DNA of 64,000 nucleotides, from positions 62,001 to 126,000 of the forward strand of contig NZ_CANLRG010000005.1 in NCBI RefSeq assembly GCF_947493565.1, written 5' to 3'. The position numbers and the translations under genes are program-made. The notes under the pieces are model-generated. The model did not search any database and was not told the DNA's origin. It worked only from the letters and a program-made list of their open reading frames with translations. Shown here in pieces: positions 34,086-41,823 of the stretch (position 1 is the stretch's first letter; every line of letters starts with the position of its first letter). Source of the stretch: an uncultured Lutibacter sp. (GTDB taxonomy: Bacteria; Bacteroidota; Bacteroidia; Flavobacteriales; Flavobacteriaceae).

Positions 34086-34117
34086 AAAATCCTAGAAGAA
34101 ATTCTGGGATTTTTTTA
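34086..34117. terminator. Second copy of the ettA-type terminator hairpin
   Basis: AAAATCCTAGAA (34086-34097) and TTCTGGGATTTT (34102-34113) around loop GAAA. It differs from the 31632 copy at one stem base, which leaves a G-U pair on the plus strand but an A-C mismatch on the minus strand, the direction needed by the gene at 34124-34525. Confidence 0.65.
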
Positions 34118-34123
34118 TAAATG

Positions 34124-34525
34124 TTACATTTTTATAAACCACTTACCATTCATTTTTATGAGTTTGGCATCTTCTTTTTCACTATCGCCATTTTTAAAAT
34201 GTACCGTATATTTTACTTTAGCACTGTTTCCATCTTCTGAAATGGTTTCTTCATCAATAACTATATTTTTTAAACCATTTTTTTTATCAAATTCTTCTTT
34301 AGAAGCCATTCCTAATAAACCTTCCATTTTTTTTGCTTCTTCTTCTGAAAACTTTTCGCCATCATGATTTACGTATAAAGCAGCTACTTTTTTAAAATTT
34401 TTAGATTTCATTAAATCATAAGCTGTTTTTATGGTATCACTTGGAGCAGAGCCACTGCTACAGGAACTTATACTTAAAAATACTGTTGTTAAAAACAGAA
34501 CGAGAAAAAATTTTAATTGTTTCAT
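34124..34525 (-). CDS. DUF4878-type lipoprotein
   Basis: A 133-residue lipoprotein: a signal sequence with lipobox SISSC (Cys about 22) followed by an NTF2-like/DUF4878 domain (about 30-133) with helix DTIKTAYDLMKSKNFKKVAALY and strands ending in AKLIKMNGKWFIKM. DUF4878 proteins are small periplasmic or surface lipoproteins of unknown role. It lies 23 bases downstream of the YiiX-like gene on the same strand. Confidence 0.82.
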   Translation of the reverse strand: MKQLKFFLVLFLTTVFLSISSCSSGSAPSDTIKTAYDLMKSKNFKKVAALYVNHDGEKFSEEEAKKMEGLLGMASKEEFDKKNGLKNIVIDEETISEDGNSAKVKYTVHFKNGDSEKEDAKLIKMNGKWFIKM

Positions 34526-34548
34526 AATTGTTTTTTTATTGATTTATA

Positions 34549-35175
34549 TTAGATAACTCTTTTAAAATGAGGTTTTTTAGTGAATTCTGAAGGGAAGATG
34601 ATGGCATGATTACCAATTACATATTTTATTTTTTTTGTTTGAACATTTAAATGAATCCCTGCGTTTTGAAATGATTTTAAAATTAACTCCGTACAGTAAA
34701 GCTTGGTATTTGTTTGCAAATTGTACTCATTGTCAAAAATGTACTTTTTCTCAAAAAATGTATTTGCTTGCATCACTACATTTTTTAAAATGGTTGAATT
34801 AAAATTGGTTCTATAAATAGCAACTTTTGATGCCTTTTTTGGATTAAGGAATTCATTTAAGCGTTCTTTTTTAATAAAATTATTTTTATGAGGAACTGCA
34901 TGAATTACGTATGGTATGTTATTTTCTATTTTAATTATGCCAATATGAGTAAATTCAGCATTACTATCTGTTAAATGAATGGCATAACTTTCTGTAGATC
35001 TTCCACATCTTAAAATCAAATCTCCATTTTTTACATCTTTCAATTTGATTTGTGTGATGTTTCTTTTTAAATGATTAAAATTTTTATAATTTATAGTTAT
35101 AATAAAAGTACTGCTTAGTAAAATAAATACTATTATAATTACTAAAGTCGAGTATGAGCAATACTTTTTAATCAT
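34549..35175 (-). CDS. YiiX-like permuted NlpC/P60 cysteine hydrolase
   Basis: A 208-residue protein with an N-terminal signal anchor (about 7-28) and a circularly permuted NlpC/P60 (YaeF/YiiX) fold. The His of FTHIGII (about 77-83) precedes the Cys of LYCTELILKSF (about 164-174), the permuted order, and KNGDLILRCG (about 48-57) starts the domain. Such enzymes cleave peptide or ester bonds, perhaps in lipoproteins or peptidoglycan. It acts outside the cytoplasm. Confidence 0.8.
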   Translation of the reverse strand: MIKKYCSYSTLVIIIVFILLSSTFIITINYKNFNHLKRNITQIKLKDVKNGDLILRCGRSTESYAIHLTDSNAEFTHIGIIKIENNIPYVIHAVPHKNNFIKKERLNEFLNPKKASKVAIYRTNFNSTILKNVVMQANTFFEKKYIFDNEYNLQTNTKLYCTELILKSFQNAGIHLNVQTKKIKYVIGNHAIIFPSEFTKKPHFKRVI

Positions 35176-35290
35176 AGTAATTGATTTCGATTGAAATACT
35201 TAACAGCGATTAAATTAGTAGTAGTACTATAAAATTAGTGAGTTTATTTTAAAAATAGTTTTTAAAAGGTAAAAAGTATTTTTAAATCGT

Positions 35291-35322
35291 AAAAAAACTT
35301 CAAGAGTTAACTTGAAGTTTTT
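35291..35322 (-). terminator. Terminator after ric
   Basis: 12-bp stem (35293-35304 with 35311-35322), 6-base loop, followed on the minus strand by seven T. It ends ric transcription. Confidence 0.8.
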
Positions 35323-35343
35323 AAAGTTTTGGGATTAATTTAA

Positions 35344-36018
35344 CTATTTTACTTTTGGAAATAGTATATTGTTTTCTAAATGAATATGTTGATACAAATC
35401 GTTGATAAATTCATCTAATTTATGATATAAAGCTTTGAAAGTATTACATGCCCATACAGGAGGTGTAAAGTTGTTACTTAATTCTTGAATTTTTTTAACA
35501 ATAGTTCCAGCACTGTCATGTTCATCTTCTAAAATTGCAATAACATTTTTATCGTAGCTAAAATTAGGGTCTTTAAGTTTAGACTTTATAGCAGGGAATA
35601 AAATTGTTTCTTCTTTTTCTAAATGTGAAATTAATTCATTTGAAAGAGTAGTAAATAAATGATCAATTTCAATTGTTTCAGGAGCATGATGCCCATGTAC
35701 ACTTGCTACTTTTGTAGAAAACTCATTAATTATACTTAAATTTTCTTTAACATAAGTATGATGAACATTTACAATATAATCTGCTAAAAATTCAGGATTC
35801 CAGTCTTTAAAATTTAATGTAGGAGCATCATTTTTTGGAGTATTGGAAAGTAAATCGTTGATTACTTCATCTACATTTATATTTGCCTTAATACAAGCTT
35901 TTTCAACTGTTTTTCCACCTCCACAGCAAAAATCTAAATTGTATTTTTTGAAAACTGAAGCGGTACTTATATCATCGCTAACAATTTCAGCAATCGTTTT
36001 ATTTTTTATATCTAACAT
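35344..36018 (-). CDS. ric: Iron-sulfur cluster repair di-iron protein (YtfE/ScdA/Ric)
   Basis: A 224-residue two-domain protein. The N-terminal ScdA-type domain has FKKYNLDFCCGGGKT (Cys pair about 30-31); the C-terminal hemerythrin-like domain has the His/Glu ligands VHHTY (about 84-88), GHHAPE (about 104-109), SHLEKEE (about 132-138), EDEHD and QHIHLENN (about 212-219). Ric proteins repair Fe-S clusters damaged by nitric oxide or oxidative stress in the cytosol. The gene stands alone between two hairpins. Confidence 0.93.
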   Translation of the reverse strand: MLDIKNKTIAEIVSDDISTASVFKKYNLDFCCGGGKTVEKACIKANINVDEVINDLLSNTPKNDAPTLNFKDWNPEFLADYIVNVHHTYVKENLSIINEFSTKVASVHGHHAPETIEIDHLFTTLSNELISHLEKEETILFPAIKSKLKDPNFSYDKNVIAILEDEHDSAGTIVKKIQELSNNFTPPVWACNTFKALYHKLDEFINDLYQHIHLENNILFPKVK

Positions 36019-36037
36019 TGTTGTAAAATTTATACTG

Positions 36038-36045
36038 CAAATATA
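36038..36045 (-). promoter_or_regulatory. Candidate -7 element (TATATTTG) of ric
   Basis: Exact TAnnTTTG match on the minus strand, followed by CA, 19 bases before the ric ATG. Confidence 0.4.
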
Positions 36046-36052
36046 GTAAAAA

Positions 36053-36084
36053 AATAATAAAAGACAAATAAGTCTTTTATTATT
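36053..36084 (-). terminator. Terminator of the parA-to-DUF6122 operon
   Basis: Perfect 13-bp stem (36053-36065 with 36072-36084), 6-base loop, followed on the minus strand by seven T. Arm two includes the stop codon of the gene at 36080. The hairpin also abuts the ric promoter region, so a second regulatory use is possible. Confidence 0.85.
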
Positions 36085-36397
36085 TAATCCAACAACAATC
36101 TAAATAGTCAGTTAGTATATGAAAGAGTAACCCTATTGCAATAATTCTAGTTTTGGATGGTGCTAGCATAAAAAAATATAAAACAATAGCGTAATTGGTA
36201 TGTAAAGGATGAAAATTGATGCTACATCTATTAGGGCTAAAGATTGGAGTAGCAAATAAGTGGTCAATATCTATTAACATAGTTAGTATAAATATGAGCC
36301 AAGTGGTTTTCCATTTATCTTTAAAAAAAATAAAAGCAATAAAACCAGGAATTAAGAAATGCATTCCGTAGTGAGTAACAAACCTTAAAATTTCCAA
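36080..36397 (-). CDS. DUF6122-type small membrane protein
   Basis: A 105-residue protein with four hydrophobic segments, starting THYGMHFLIPG and carrying DIDHLFA (about 43-49) and a final HILTDYLDCC. The His/Asp placement recalls the YdjM-type membrane hydrolase family, and I recall this family as DUF6122. The start is TTG at 36397, one base after the WbqC stop; no ATG fits better. It is the last gene of the parA operon. Confidence 0.7.
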   Translation of the reverse strand: MEILRFVTHYGMHFLIPGFIAFIFFKDKWKTTWLIFILTMLIDIDHLFATPIFSPNRCSINFHPLHTNYAIVLYFFMLAPSKTRIIAIGLLFHILTDYLDCCWIK

Positions 36398-36398
36398 A

Positions 36399-37013
36399 TT
36401 AAAATGTTATGTTTTGATTTTCTAAATAATTTAATGCATTTGGACCTTCCATAAAAAGTAAGTCTAAGATACTTAAATTAGAAATAAATCCATGGTGTTG
36501 TTCAAATACTTGAATATATCTTGTTAAATTATATTCTTTTTGACCTTTTGCGATAGCTAGATTTCTAAAATCTTTTAAATCAGAATTTTTTATATATGCT
36601 GATGTGATTAATGTTGAAAGTTCTATTTGAAGTGCATCCATAATAATTTCATGACACTTTAAATTTAAGTCTAATAAAAAGGTGTATTTTTTTTCAAAAA
36701 TTGGAGATAAATCGTCTATATAAAATTCAAAGAAAGGAGAGGAGTTATAAGCTGTTTTTAGGGTTTTTAAGTGGAGCTTATTCCAATCATCTTTATAATC
36801 TATTTTAATATCTTTAGTTTTTTGTTTTATTCCTTTTAAATGTTGAATTGGAACATTTAACAAGTGTTTGCCATTTGATGTATAAACATAACAACGATTT
36901 CTATAGGTCTGTTTTTGATAGTTATCTTCAACTTCAAAAACAATACCATTAGATTTTGAAATGGCTAGGTATTGAATTATTGGTGAAAAGTAAGTAGGTT
37001 GTATTAAAACCAT
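36399..37013 (-). CDS. WbqC family protein
   Basis: A 204-residue protein starting with the WbqC signature QPTYFSPIIQYLAI (about 5-18) followed by RNRCYVYTSNGKHLLNVPI. WbqC-like proteins are found in O-antigen and peptidoglycan-related clusters, with a suggested transferase role that is not proven. It lies 37 bases downstream of lepB in a conserved operon. Confidence 0.88.
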   Translation of the reverse strand: MVLIQPTYFSPIIQYLAISKSNGIVFEVEDNYQKQTYRNRCYVYTSNGKHLLNVPIQHLKGIKQKTKDIKIDYKDDWNKLHLKTLKTAYNSSPFFEFYIDDLSPIFEKKYTFLLDLNLKCHEIIMDALQIELSTLITSAYIKNSDLKDFRNLAIAKGQKEYNLTRYIQVFEQHHGFISNLSILDLLFMEGPNALNYLENQNITF

Positions 37014-37050
37014 TAAATAATAGTTATACTGTTTATTCTAAGTTTACGAT

Positions 37051-38592
37051 TTAAGATCCTTCTTCTTTTTTACGTTTTCTGTAAGTGTTGTATCCAAACC
37101 AAAGGAGTAGGGCTCCTAAGAAATAATACAAATAAGAAACCGGTTTTCCACTACCATGAACTGTAGTAAATACACGTTCCCAACGTATTTTATTAGCTAA
37201 ACCTTGAGCATTACCATCCCAACTCATCCAAATAAATACAGGCTTTCCAACTACATGGTCAAATGGAACATAACCCCAAGAACGAGCATCTTCAGAGTTA
37301 TGTCTATTATCACCCATCATCCAATAATAATCTTGTTTAAATGTATAGGATGTCGTTAGTTGACCATTAATAAATATTTCATCTCCATTAATCGTTAGGT
37401 TATTTTTTTCGTAAACTTCAATAATTCTTTTATAAAAAGGTAACGATTTTTTATTTAGTTTAACTGTCTTACCTGCTTCTGGGATATAAATAGGTCCAAA
37501 ATTATCTATAGACCAAGCATATTGTTTGTTATGTGGAAAAACACCAGATTCGTAGGTTCCTTTAGGAGTAATTTCTTTGTCAATACTTTTTACTAGCGGG
37601 TTGTTTTTTAGTTTAGCAGCATTTTCATCAGTTAAATTTAAAAGGTAATAATCTCCATAAAAACCACCTTCTGTAATATCATATCTACTTAAAGTAGTAG
37701 CACTTAATTGTCCGTTAGTAACTACTTTATGCATATATTGAGGTTTAGCTCTATCGGGAAGTATAGTTTTGTCACCATTAATGTAAATATAACCATCTTT
37801 AATTTCTAAAGAATCTCCAGGAATACCAACACAACGTTTTACATAATTTGATTTTTTGTCGATAGGTTTATCAATATGAATATTAGATGTATCAAAAAAC
37901 CTTTGAACTGTATCTACAGGCCAATTAAAAACAACAATTTCATTTCGTTTAATTTTCTCAAAACCAGGAAGCCTAAAATAAGGCAATTGAGGTTTTTTTA
38001 AGTAGGAACGTAATTTGATAAAAGGTAAAGAATCATGTACCATTGGAGCAGCAATGGTTGTCATTGGAGTTCTAGCACCATAATGGAATTTACTTACAAA
38101 TAAAAAGTCACCCACTAAAAGAGATTTCTCAAGCGATGATGTAGGTATGGTGTATGGTTGCATAAAATACGTATGCACTAAAGTTGCTGCAATAATTGCA
38201 AAAACTATAGAACTAACCCACTCACCAAGCTCTGTTCTCGATTTTAAGCTTCTATCTTCAATATAAGTAACATTAGCTAAATAATTAATGTAATAAGTGT
38301 AAAACCCTAAAGTTAAAACAGCTAAAAATGAATCTATAGTTGAATTTTTACCGAAACTTCGAATAGTTTCAATCCAAATTACAGGAAACATTAAAAGATT
38401 GATGATTGGAATAAATAGTAATACAATCCACCAAACAGGTCTGTTAATAATTTTCATAAGTACAATAGCATTGTATATTGGTACTATTGCTTCCCATGAT
38501 TTTCTTCCTGCTTTTACATATAATTTCCAAGTTCCCAAAAAATGAATTAATTGAACTATTAAGAAAAAAATAAACCATTGAGTCATTGTCAT
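37051..38592 (-). CDS. lepB: Signal peptidase I, long form with N-terminal membrane domain
   Basis: A 513-residue signal peptidase, against 324 in E. coli. The N-terminal 110 residues form a separate membrane domain with three or four helices (YVKAGRKSWEAIVPIYN, DUF5684-like). The catalytic Ser is near 153 in YTIPTSSLEKSL and the Lys in YVKRCVGIPGD (near 250). A long insertion follows before the final GDNRHNSEDARSWG box, and a last hydrophobic helix ends the chain. It removes signal peptides from exported proteins. Confidence 0.93.
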   Translation of the reverse strand: MTMTQWFIFFLIVQLIHFLGTWKLYVKAGRKSWEAIVPIYNAIVLMKIINRPVWWIVLLFIPIINLLMFPVIWIETIRSFGKNSTIDSFLAVLTLGFYTYYINYLANVTYIEDRSLKSRTELGEWVSSIVFAIIAATLVHTYFMQPYTIPTSSLEKSLLVGDFLFVSKFHYGARTPMTTIAAPMVHDSLPFIKLRSYLKKPQLPYFRLPGFEKIKRNEIVVFNWPVDTVQRFFDTSNIHIDKPIDKKSNYVKRCVGIPGDSLEIKDGYIYINGDKTILPDRAKPQYMHKVVTNGQLSATTLSRYDITEGGFYGDYYLLNLTDENAAKLKNNPLVKSIDKEITPKGTYESGVFPHNKQYAWSIDNFGPIYIPEAGKTVKLNKKSLPFYKRIIEVYEKNNLTINGDEIFINGQLTTSYTFKQDYYWMMGDNRHNSEDARSWGYVPFDHVVGKPVFIWMSWDGNAQGLANKIRWERVFTTVHGSGKPVSYLYYFLGALLLWFGYNTYRKRKKEEGS

Positions 38593-38645
38593 AATAAAAA
38601 TATTTTAAACTTTACTTACATCAAAATCATGTGTAAAGATGAGTA

Positions 38646-39353
38646 TTATTTGTTTAAACCAAGAACATCTTTCATAGTAAAAACACCTGTTTTTCCTACA
38701 AGCCATTCTGCGGCTACAACTGCTCCTAAAGCAAAACCATCTCTATTGTGCGCTGTGTGTTTGATGTCTATTGTGTCAACTTTTGATTTGTATTTTATTG
38801 AATGTGTTCCAGGAACATCATCAATACGTTTTGCCACTATTGGTAATTCAGTTTCATTATTTGTTACATCTAATGTCCAACTATTTTTAGATGAATGTTT
38901 AATGATATCTTCAGCTAAAGTAATAGCTGTACCACTTGGAGCATCTAATTTTTTAGTATGATGAATTTCTTCTAATGATATTTGATAATCGTCTAAATGA
39001 TGCATCATTTTAGCTAAATAATTATTTAATTCAAAAAAAATGTTTACACCTAAACTGTAATTAGAAGCATAAATAAAAGCCCCTTTTTGTTGTTTACAAA
39101 TTGTTTTAGCTTCTTCAAATTTTGCCAACCACCCAGTTGTACCACTAACTACAGGTACATTGTTTTTGAAGCAATTTGTAATATTGTTGAAAGCTACAGA
39201 AGGAATGCTAAAATCTATGGCTACATCAGCTATGGTAATATCATAATTCTTTGTGTTTTCGTCTACTTTTAAAACAATTTCATGACCTTTTTGTAACGCA
39301 ATTTGTTCAATTGTTTTACCCATTCTTCCATAACCTAAAAGTGCTATTTTCAT
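38646..39353 (-). CDS. dapB: 4-Hydroxy-tetrahydrodipicolinate reductase
   Basis: A 235-residue cytosolic enzyme of lysine and diaminopimelate synthesis. The nucleotide site is LGYGRMGKTI (about 4-13), the GTTGW motif near 75-79, and the substrate and catalytic segment EIHHTKKLDAPSGTA (about 129-143) is complete. It supplies peptidoglycan precursors. It lies 2 bases downstream of the DUF5683 gene. Confidence 0.96.
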   Translation of the reverse strand: MKIALLGYGRMGKTIEQIALQKGHEIVLKVDENTKNYDITIADVAIDFSIPSVAFNNITNCFKNNVPVVSGTTGWLAKFEEAKTICKQQKGAFIYASNYSLGVNIFFELNNYLAKMMHHLDDYQISLEEIHHTKKLDAPSGTAITLAEDIIKHSSKNSWTLDVTNNETELPIVAKRIDDVPGTHSIKYKSKVDTIDIKHTAHNRDGFALGAVVAAEWLVGKTGVFTMKDVLGLNK

Positions 39354-39355
39354 TG

Positions 39356-39937
39356 TTAAAATTTAAAGTTTATAGATGCACCAACAATAGTTTTATTGGT
39401 GGCGGTATCTTTAATTAATTGAGGCTTTACCGAAAGGGCATCGTCAACATTATGTTGTAATAAGTGTGCATTTGTACTAGCCTCAACTACTTGTAATAAA
39501 TATAAGCCAACGGTAACTAAAAGTGATAAATCTCGATCTTTTTTATAAGATTTTTGCGCCCTTACTAGAGCATCATCTGATAAGAGGATGTTACCATTTG
39601 TTCCGTCAAACTCGTGAGGTTTACCGTCAATAGACAACTTATAGGCATTTCTTGCCCTTTTATAATTGGTATTATTGTCACTATAAAAGTAAATTCCTGA
39701 GCCTAAGGCAGCATATATAATAGGTATTTTCCAATACTTTTTATTGTAAGCCTGTCCTAATCCTGGTAAAACAGCCGAGTAAAAAGCAGCAGTAGCTGGT
39801 GCTAGAGGTTTAAATTCTTTGGATATACTTCCAAATTTATTTTTTATTTTTAAGGTGTCAGTCACTTCTTGAGAGTGAATTGCTAGCACTCCAAAGCTAA
39901 ATAAAATTAAAAATAAATACAGCTGTTTTTTTAACAC
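39356..39937 (-). CDS. DUF5683 membrane protein
   Basis: A 193-residue protein with a signal peptide (about 1-23, AIHSQ) and a domain with helices around PATAAFYSAVLPGLGQAYNKKYWKIPIIYAALG (shown in parts elsewhere), the DUF5683 signature of small glycine-rich membrane proteins. The start is GTG at 39937, sharing its last base with the parB stop. Function unknown. Confidence 0.8.
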   Translation of the reverse strand: MLKKQLYLFLILFSFGVLAIHSQEVTDTLKIKNKFGSISKEFKPLAPATAAFYSAVLPGLGQAYNKKYWKIPIIYAALGSGIYFYSDNNTNYKRARNAYKLSIDGKPHEFDGTNGNILLSDDALVRAQKSYKKDRDLSLLVTVGLYLLQVVEASTNAHLLQHNVDDALSVKPQLIKDTATNKTIVGASINFKF

Positions 39938-40836
39938 TATTGTAGTAATTTTTTTAACCTGTTAAAATCTTCTTCTGAATGAAAAGGAATGATAATCTTC
40001 CCTTTGTCGTTTCCAGATATTTTAACGTCGATTTTATGTCCAAAGTATTCGCTAAACGTTTTAATTCCTTTACTAACATATTTAGGAACTTCAACATCTT
40101 TACTGTTGGCTTTAGGTTTTGTTGAGCCTCCTTCTTTTAAAGCTTTTACCAATTGCTCTGTTTGCCGAACAGATAATTTTTGTTGAATTATTTTTTCGTA
40201 AATACTTAATTGATCTTCTGTATCTTCAATGTTTATAAGTGCTCTTCCATGTCCCATAGACAAAAAACCATCGCGCATGCCAGTTTGAATAATTGGATCT
40301 AATTTTAATAAGCGTAAATAGTTAGTTATGGTAGAACGTTTTTTTCCAACGCGTTGACTCATTTCTTCTTGTGTTAAATCAATTTCGTCAATTAAACGTT
40401 GATATGAAAGTGCTACTTCAATAGGGTCTAAATCTTTACGTTGAATATTTTCAACCAATGCCATTTCCAACATTTCTTGGTCATTGGCAATTCTAATATA
40501 AGCTGGAATAGTTTTATTTCCTATTAGTTTAGAGGCTCTAAATCGTCTTTCACCAGAAACTAATTGAAACTTATTTCCATCTAATTTACGAACTGTAATA
40601 GGTTGAATTACACCTAACTCTTTTATTGAACTAGCCAATTCACGAAGCGCTTCTTCATTAAAATAACTTCTTGGTTGGTAGGGATTTACTTCAATTGTGT
40701 CTAATTCAATTTCAATAATATTTCCAACAACCTTATCAGCATTTTTATCGTTTGCAGAAGTGATATCTGAACTCGTTTCTTTTAATAAGGCAGATAACCC
40801 TCTTCCAAGCGCTTGTTTTTTAGTAGCTTTTGCCAT
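39937..40836 (-). CDS. parB: Chromosome-partitioning protein ParB
   Basis: A 299-residue CTPase/DNA-binding protein. The N-terminal ParB box has PYQPR (about 51-55) and GERRFRASKLIG (about 95-106), followed by the HTH region MSQRVGKKRSTITNYLRLL (about 154-172) and a C-terminal dimer domain. It binds parS near the origin and works with ParA in segregation. No parS-like 16-mer is visible in this window. It overlaps parA by 17 bases. Confidence 0.96.
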   Translation of the reverse strand: MAKATKKQALGRGLSALLKETSSDITSANDKNADKVVGNIIEIELDTIEVNPYQPRSYFNEEALRELASSIKELGVIQPITVRKLDGNKFQLVSGERRFRASKLIGNKTIPAYIRIANDQEMLEMALVENIQRKDLDPIEVALSYQRLIDEIDLTQEEMSQRVGKKRSTITNYLRLLKLDPIIQTGMRDGFLSMGHGRALINIEDTEDQLSIYEKIIQQKLSVRQTEQLVKALKEGGSTKPKANSKDVEVPKYVSKGIKTFSEYFGHKIDVKISGNDKGKIIIPFHSEEDFNRLKKLLQ

Positions 40837-41602
40837 CCTTATTATGATTTTTTAATATTTCGTTTGCTAAGTTAATATAATTTACGGCACCTTTACTAGT
40901 AGCATCATAAGCAATAATACTTTCGCCATAACTTGGTGCTTCACTTAATCGAACATTTCTTTGTATAATGGTTTTAAATACCATGTTTTGGAAATGTTTT
41001 TTAACTTCTTCAACAACTTGATTAGATAAACGCAAACGAGAATCGTACATGGTTAATAATAACCCTTCAATATCTAAATCAGGATTATGAATTTTTTGAA
41101 CACTTTTAATGGTATTCAATAATTTCCCTAAACCTTCTAATGCAAAGTATTCGCATTGTATTGGTATTATTACTGAATCGGAAGCTACCAATGCATTTAA
41201 CGTTATTAACCCAAGTGAAGGGGCGCAGTCTATTAAAATATAATCATAATCATTTTTAATTTCCTGAAGAACCTCTTTTAACATATATTCACGTTGGTCT
41301 TTATCTACTAATTCAATTTCTATTGCAACTAAATCAATATGCGCAGGTATTAAGTCTACATTAGGTGAATTTGTTTGAATTATAGCATTTTTAGCTGAAA
41401 TGGCATGTTCAAGTAATTGGTAAGTTCCCAATTCAACTTCTTCAACATCTACACCAAGTCCAGAGGAAGCGTTAGCTTGAGGATCGGCATCAATAAGTAA
41501 TACTTTTTTTTCTAATACACCTAAGGCTGCAGCTAAATTAACGGTTGTAGTAGTTTTTCCAACACCACCCTTTTGATTTGCAACTGCGATTATTTTTCCC
41601 AT
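40820..41602 (-). CDS. parA: Chromosome-partitioning ATPase ParA
   Basis: A 260-residue deviant-Walker ATPase: KGGVGKTTT (about 10-18), LLIDADPQANASSGLG (about 35-50) and LIDCAPSLGLIT. It uses ATP-dependent DNA binding to move ParB-parS complexes. It is the first gene of a run parA-parB-DUF5683-dapB-lepB-WbqC-DUF6122, all closely spaced on the minus strand. Confidence 0.96.
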   Translation of the reverse strand: MGKIIAVANQKGGVGKTTTTVNLAAALGVLEKKVLLIDADPQANASSGLGVDVEEVELGTYQLLEHAISAKNAIIQTNSPNVDLIPAHIDLVAIEIELVDKDQREYMLKEVLQEIKNDYDYILIDCAPSLGLITLNALVASDSVIIPIQCEYFALEGLGKLLNTIKSVQKIHNPDLDIEGLLLTMYDSRLRLSNQVVEEVKKHFQNMVFKTIIQRNVRLSEAPSYGESIIAYDATSKGAVNYINLANEILKNHNKDGKSY

Positions 41603-41687
41603 AAAAGAAATACGAATTATTTAAGATGTAAAAATACAATTATTTATGGTTTTTAAAAGGGAATAATGTTAACAAACCTATAAAAAG

Positions 41688-41817
41688 AAAAAGGCTTGTT
41701 AAATAGTAGGGCTACTCTTTGTTTCAATTAAAATGAAGTTAAAGAAGCGCTTAAAATCAGTCTAATAAATGCGGTGGTAAATAAATGACTAATTTAAACT
41801 ATTGAACAAGCCTTTTT
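41688..41817. other. Long-range inverted repeat, possible structured RNA or terminator
   Basis: AAAAAGGCTTGTT (41688-41700) pairs with AACAAGCCTTTTT (41805-41817), and AATAGT (41702-41707) with ACTATT (41798-41803), giving a 20-position stem with one mismatch around about 90 bases. T-tracts follow the stem on both strands. It lies just downstream of pepD and upstream of parA. A small RNA or an unusually wide terminator are both possible. Confidence 0.35.
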
Positions 41818-41823
41818 AAATGA

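Noticed and set aside
36053-36084. Mobile-element terminal repeats near ric
   Set aside because: The repeat is a compact hairpin with a T-tract, a terminator; no transposase is nearby.
39937-41602. parS sites near parAB
   Set aside because: I read the region and its flanks for a TGTTTCACGTGAAACA-like 16-mer and saw none.
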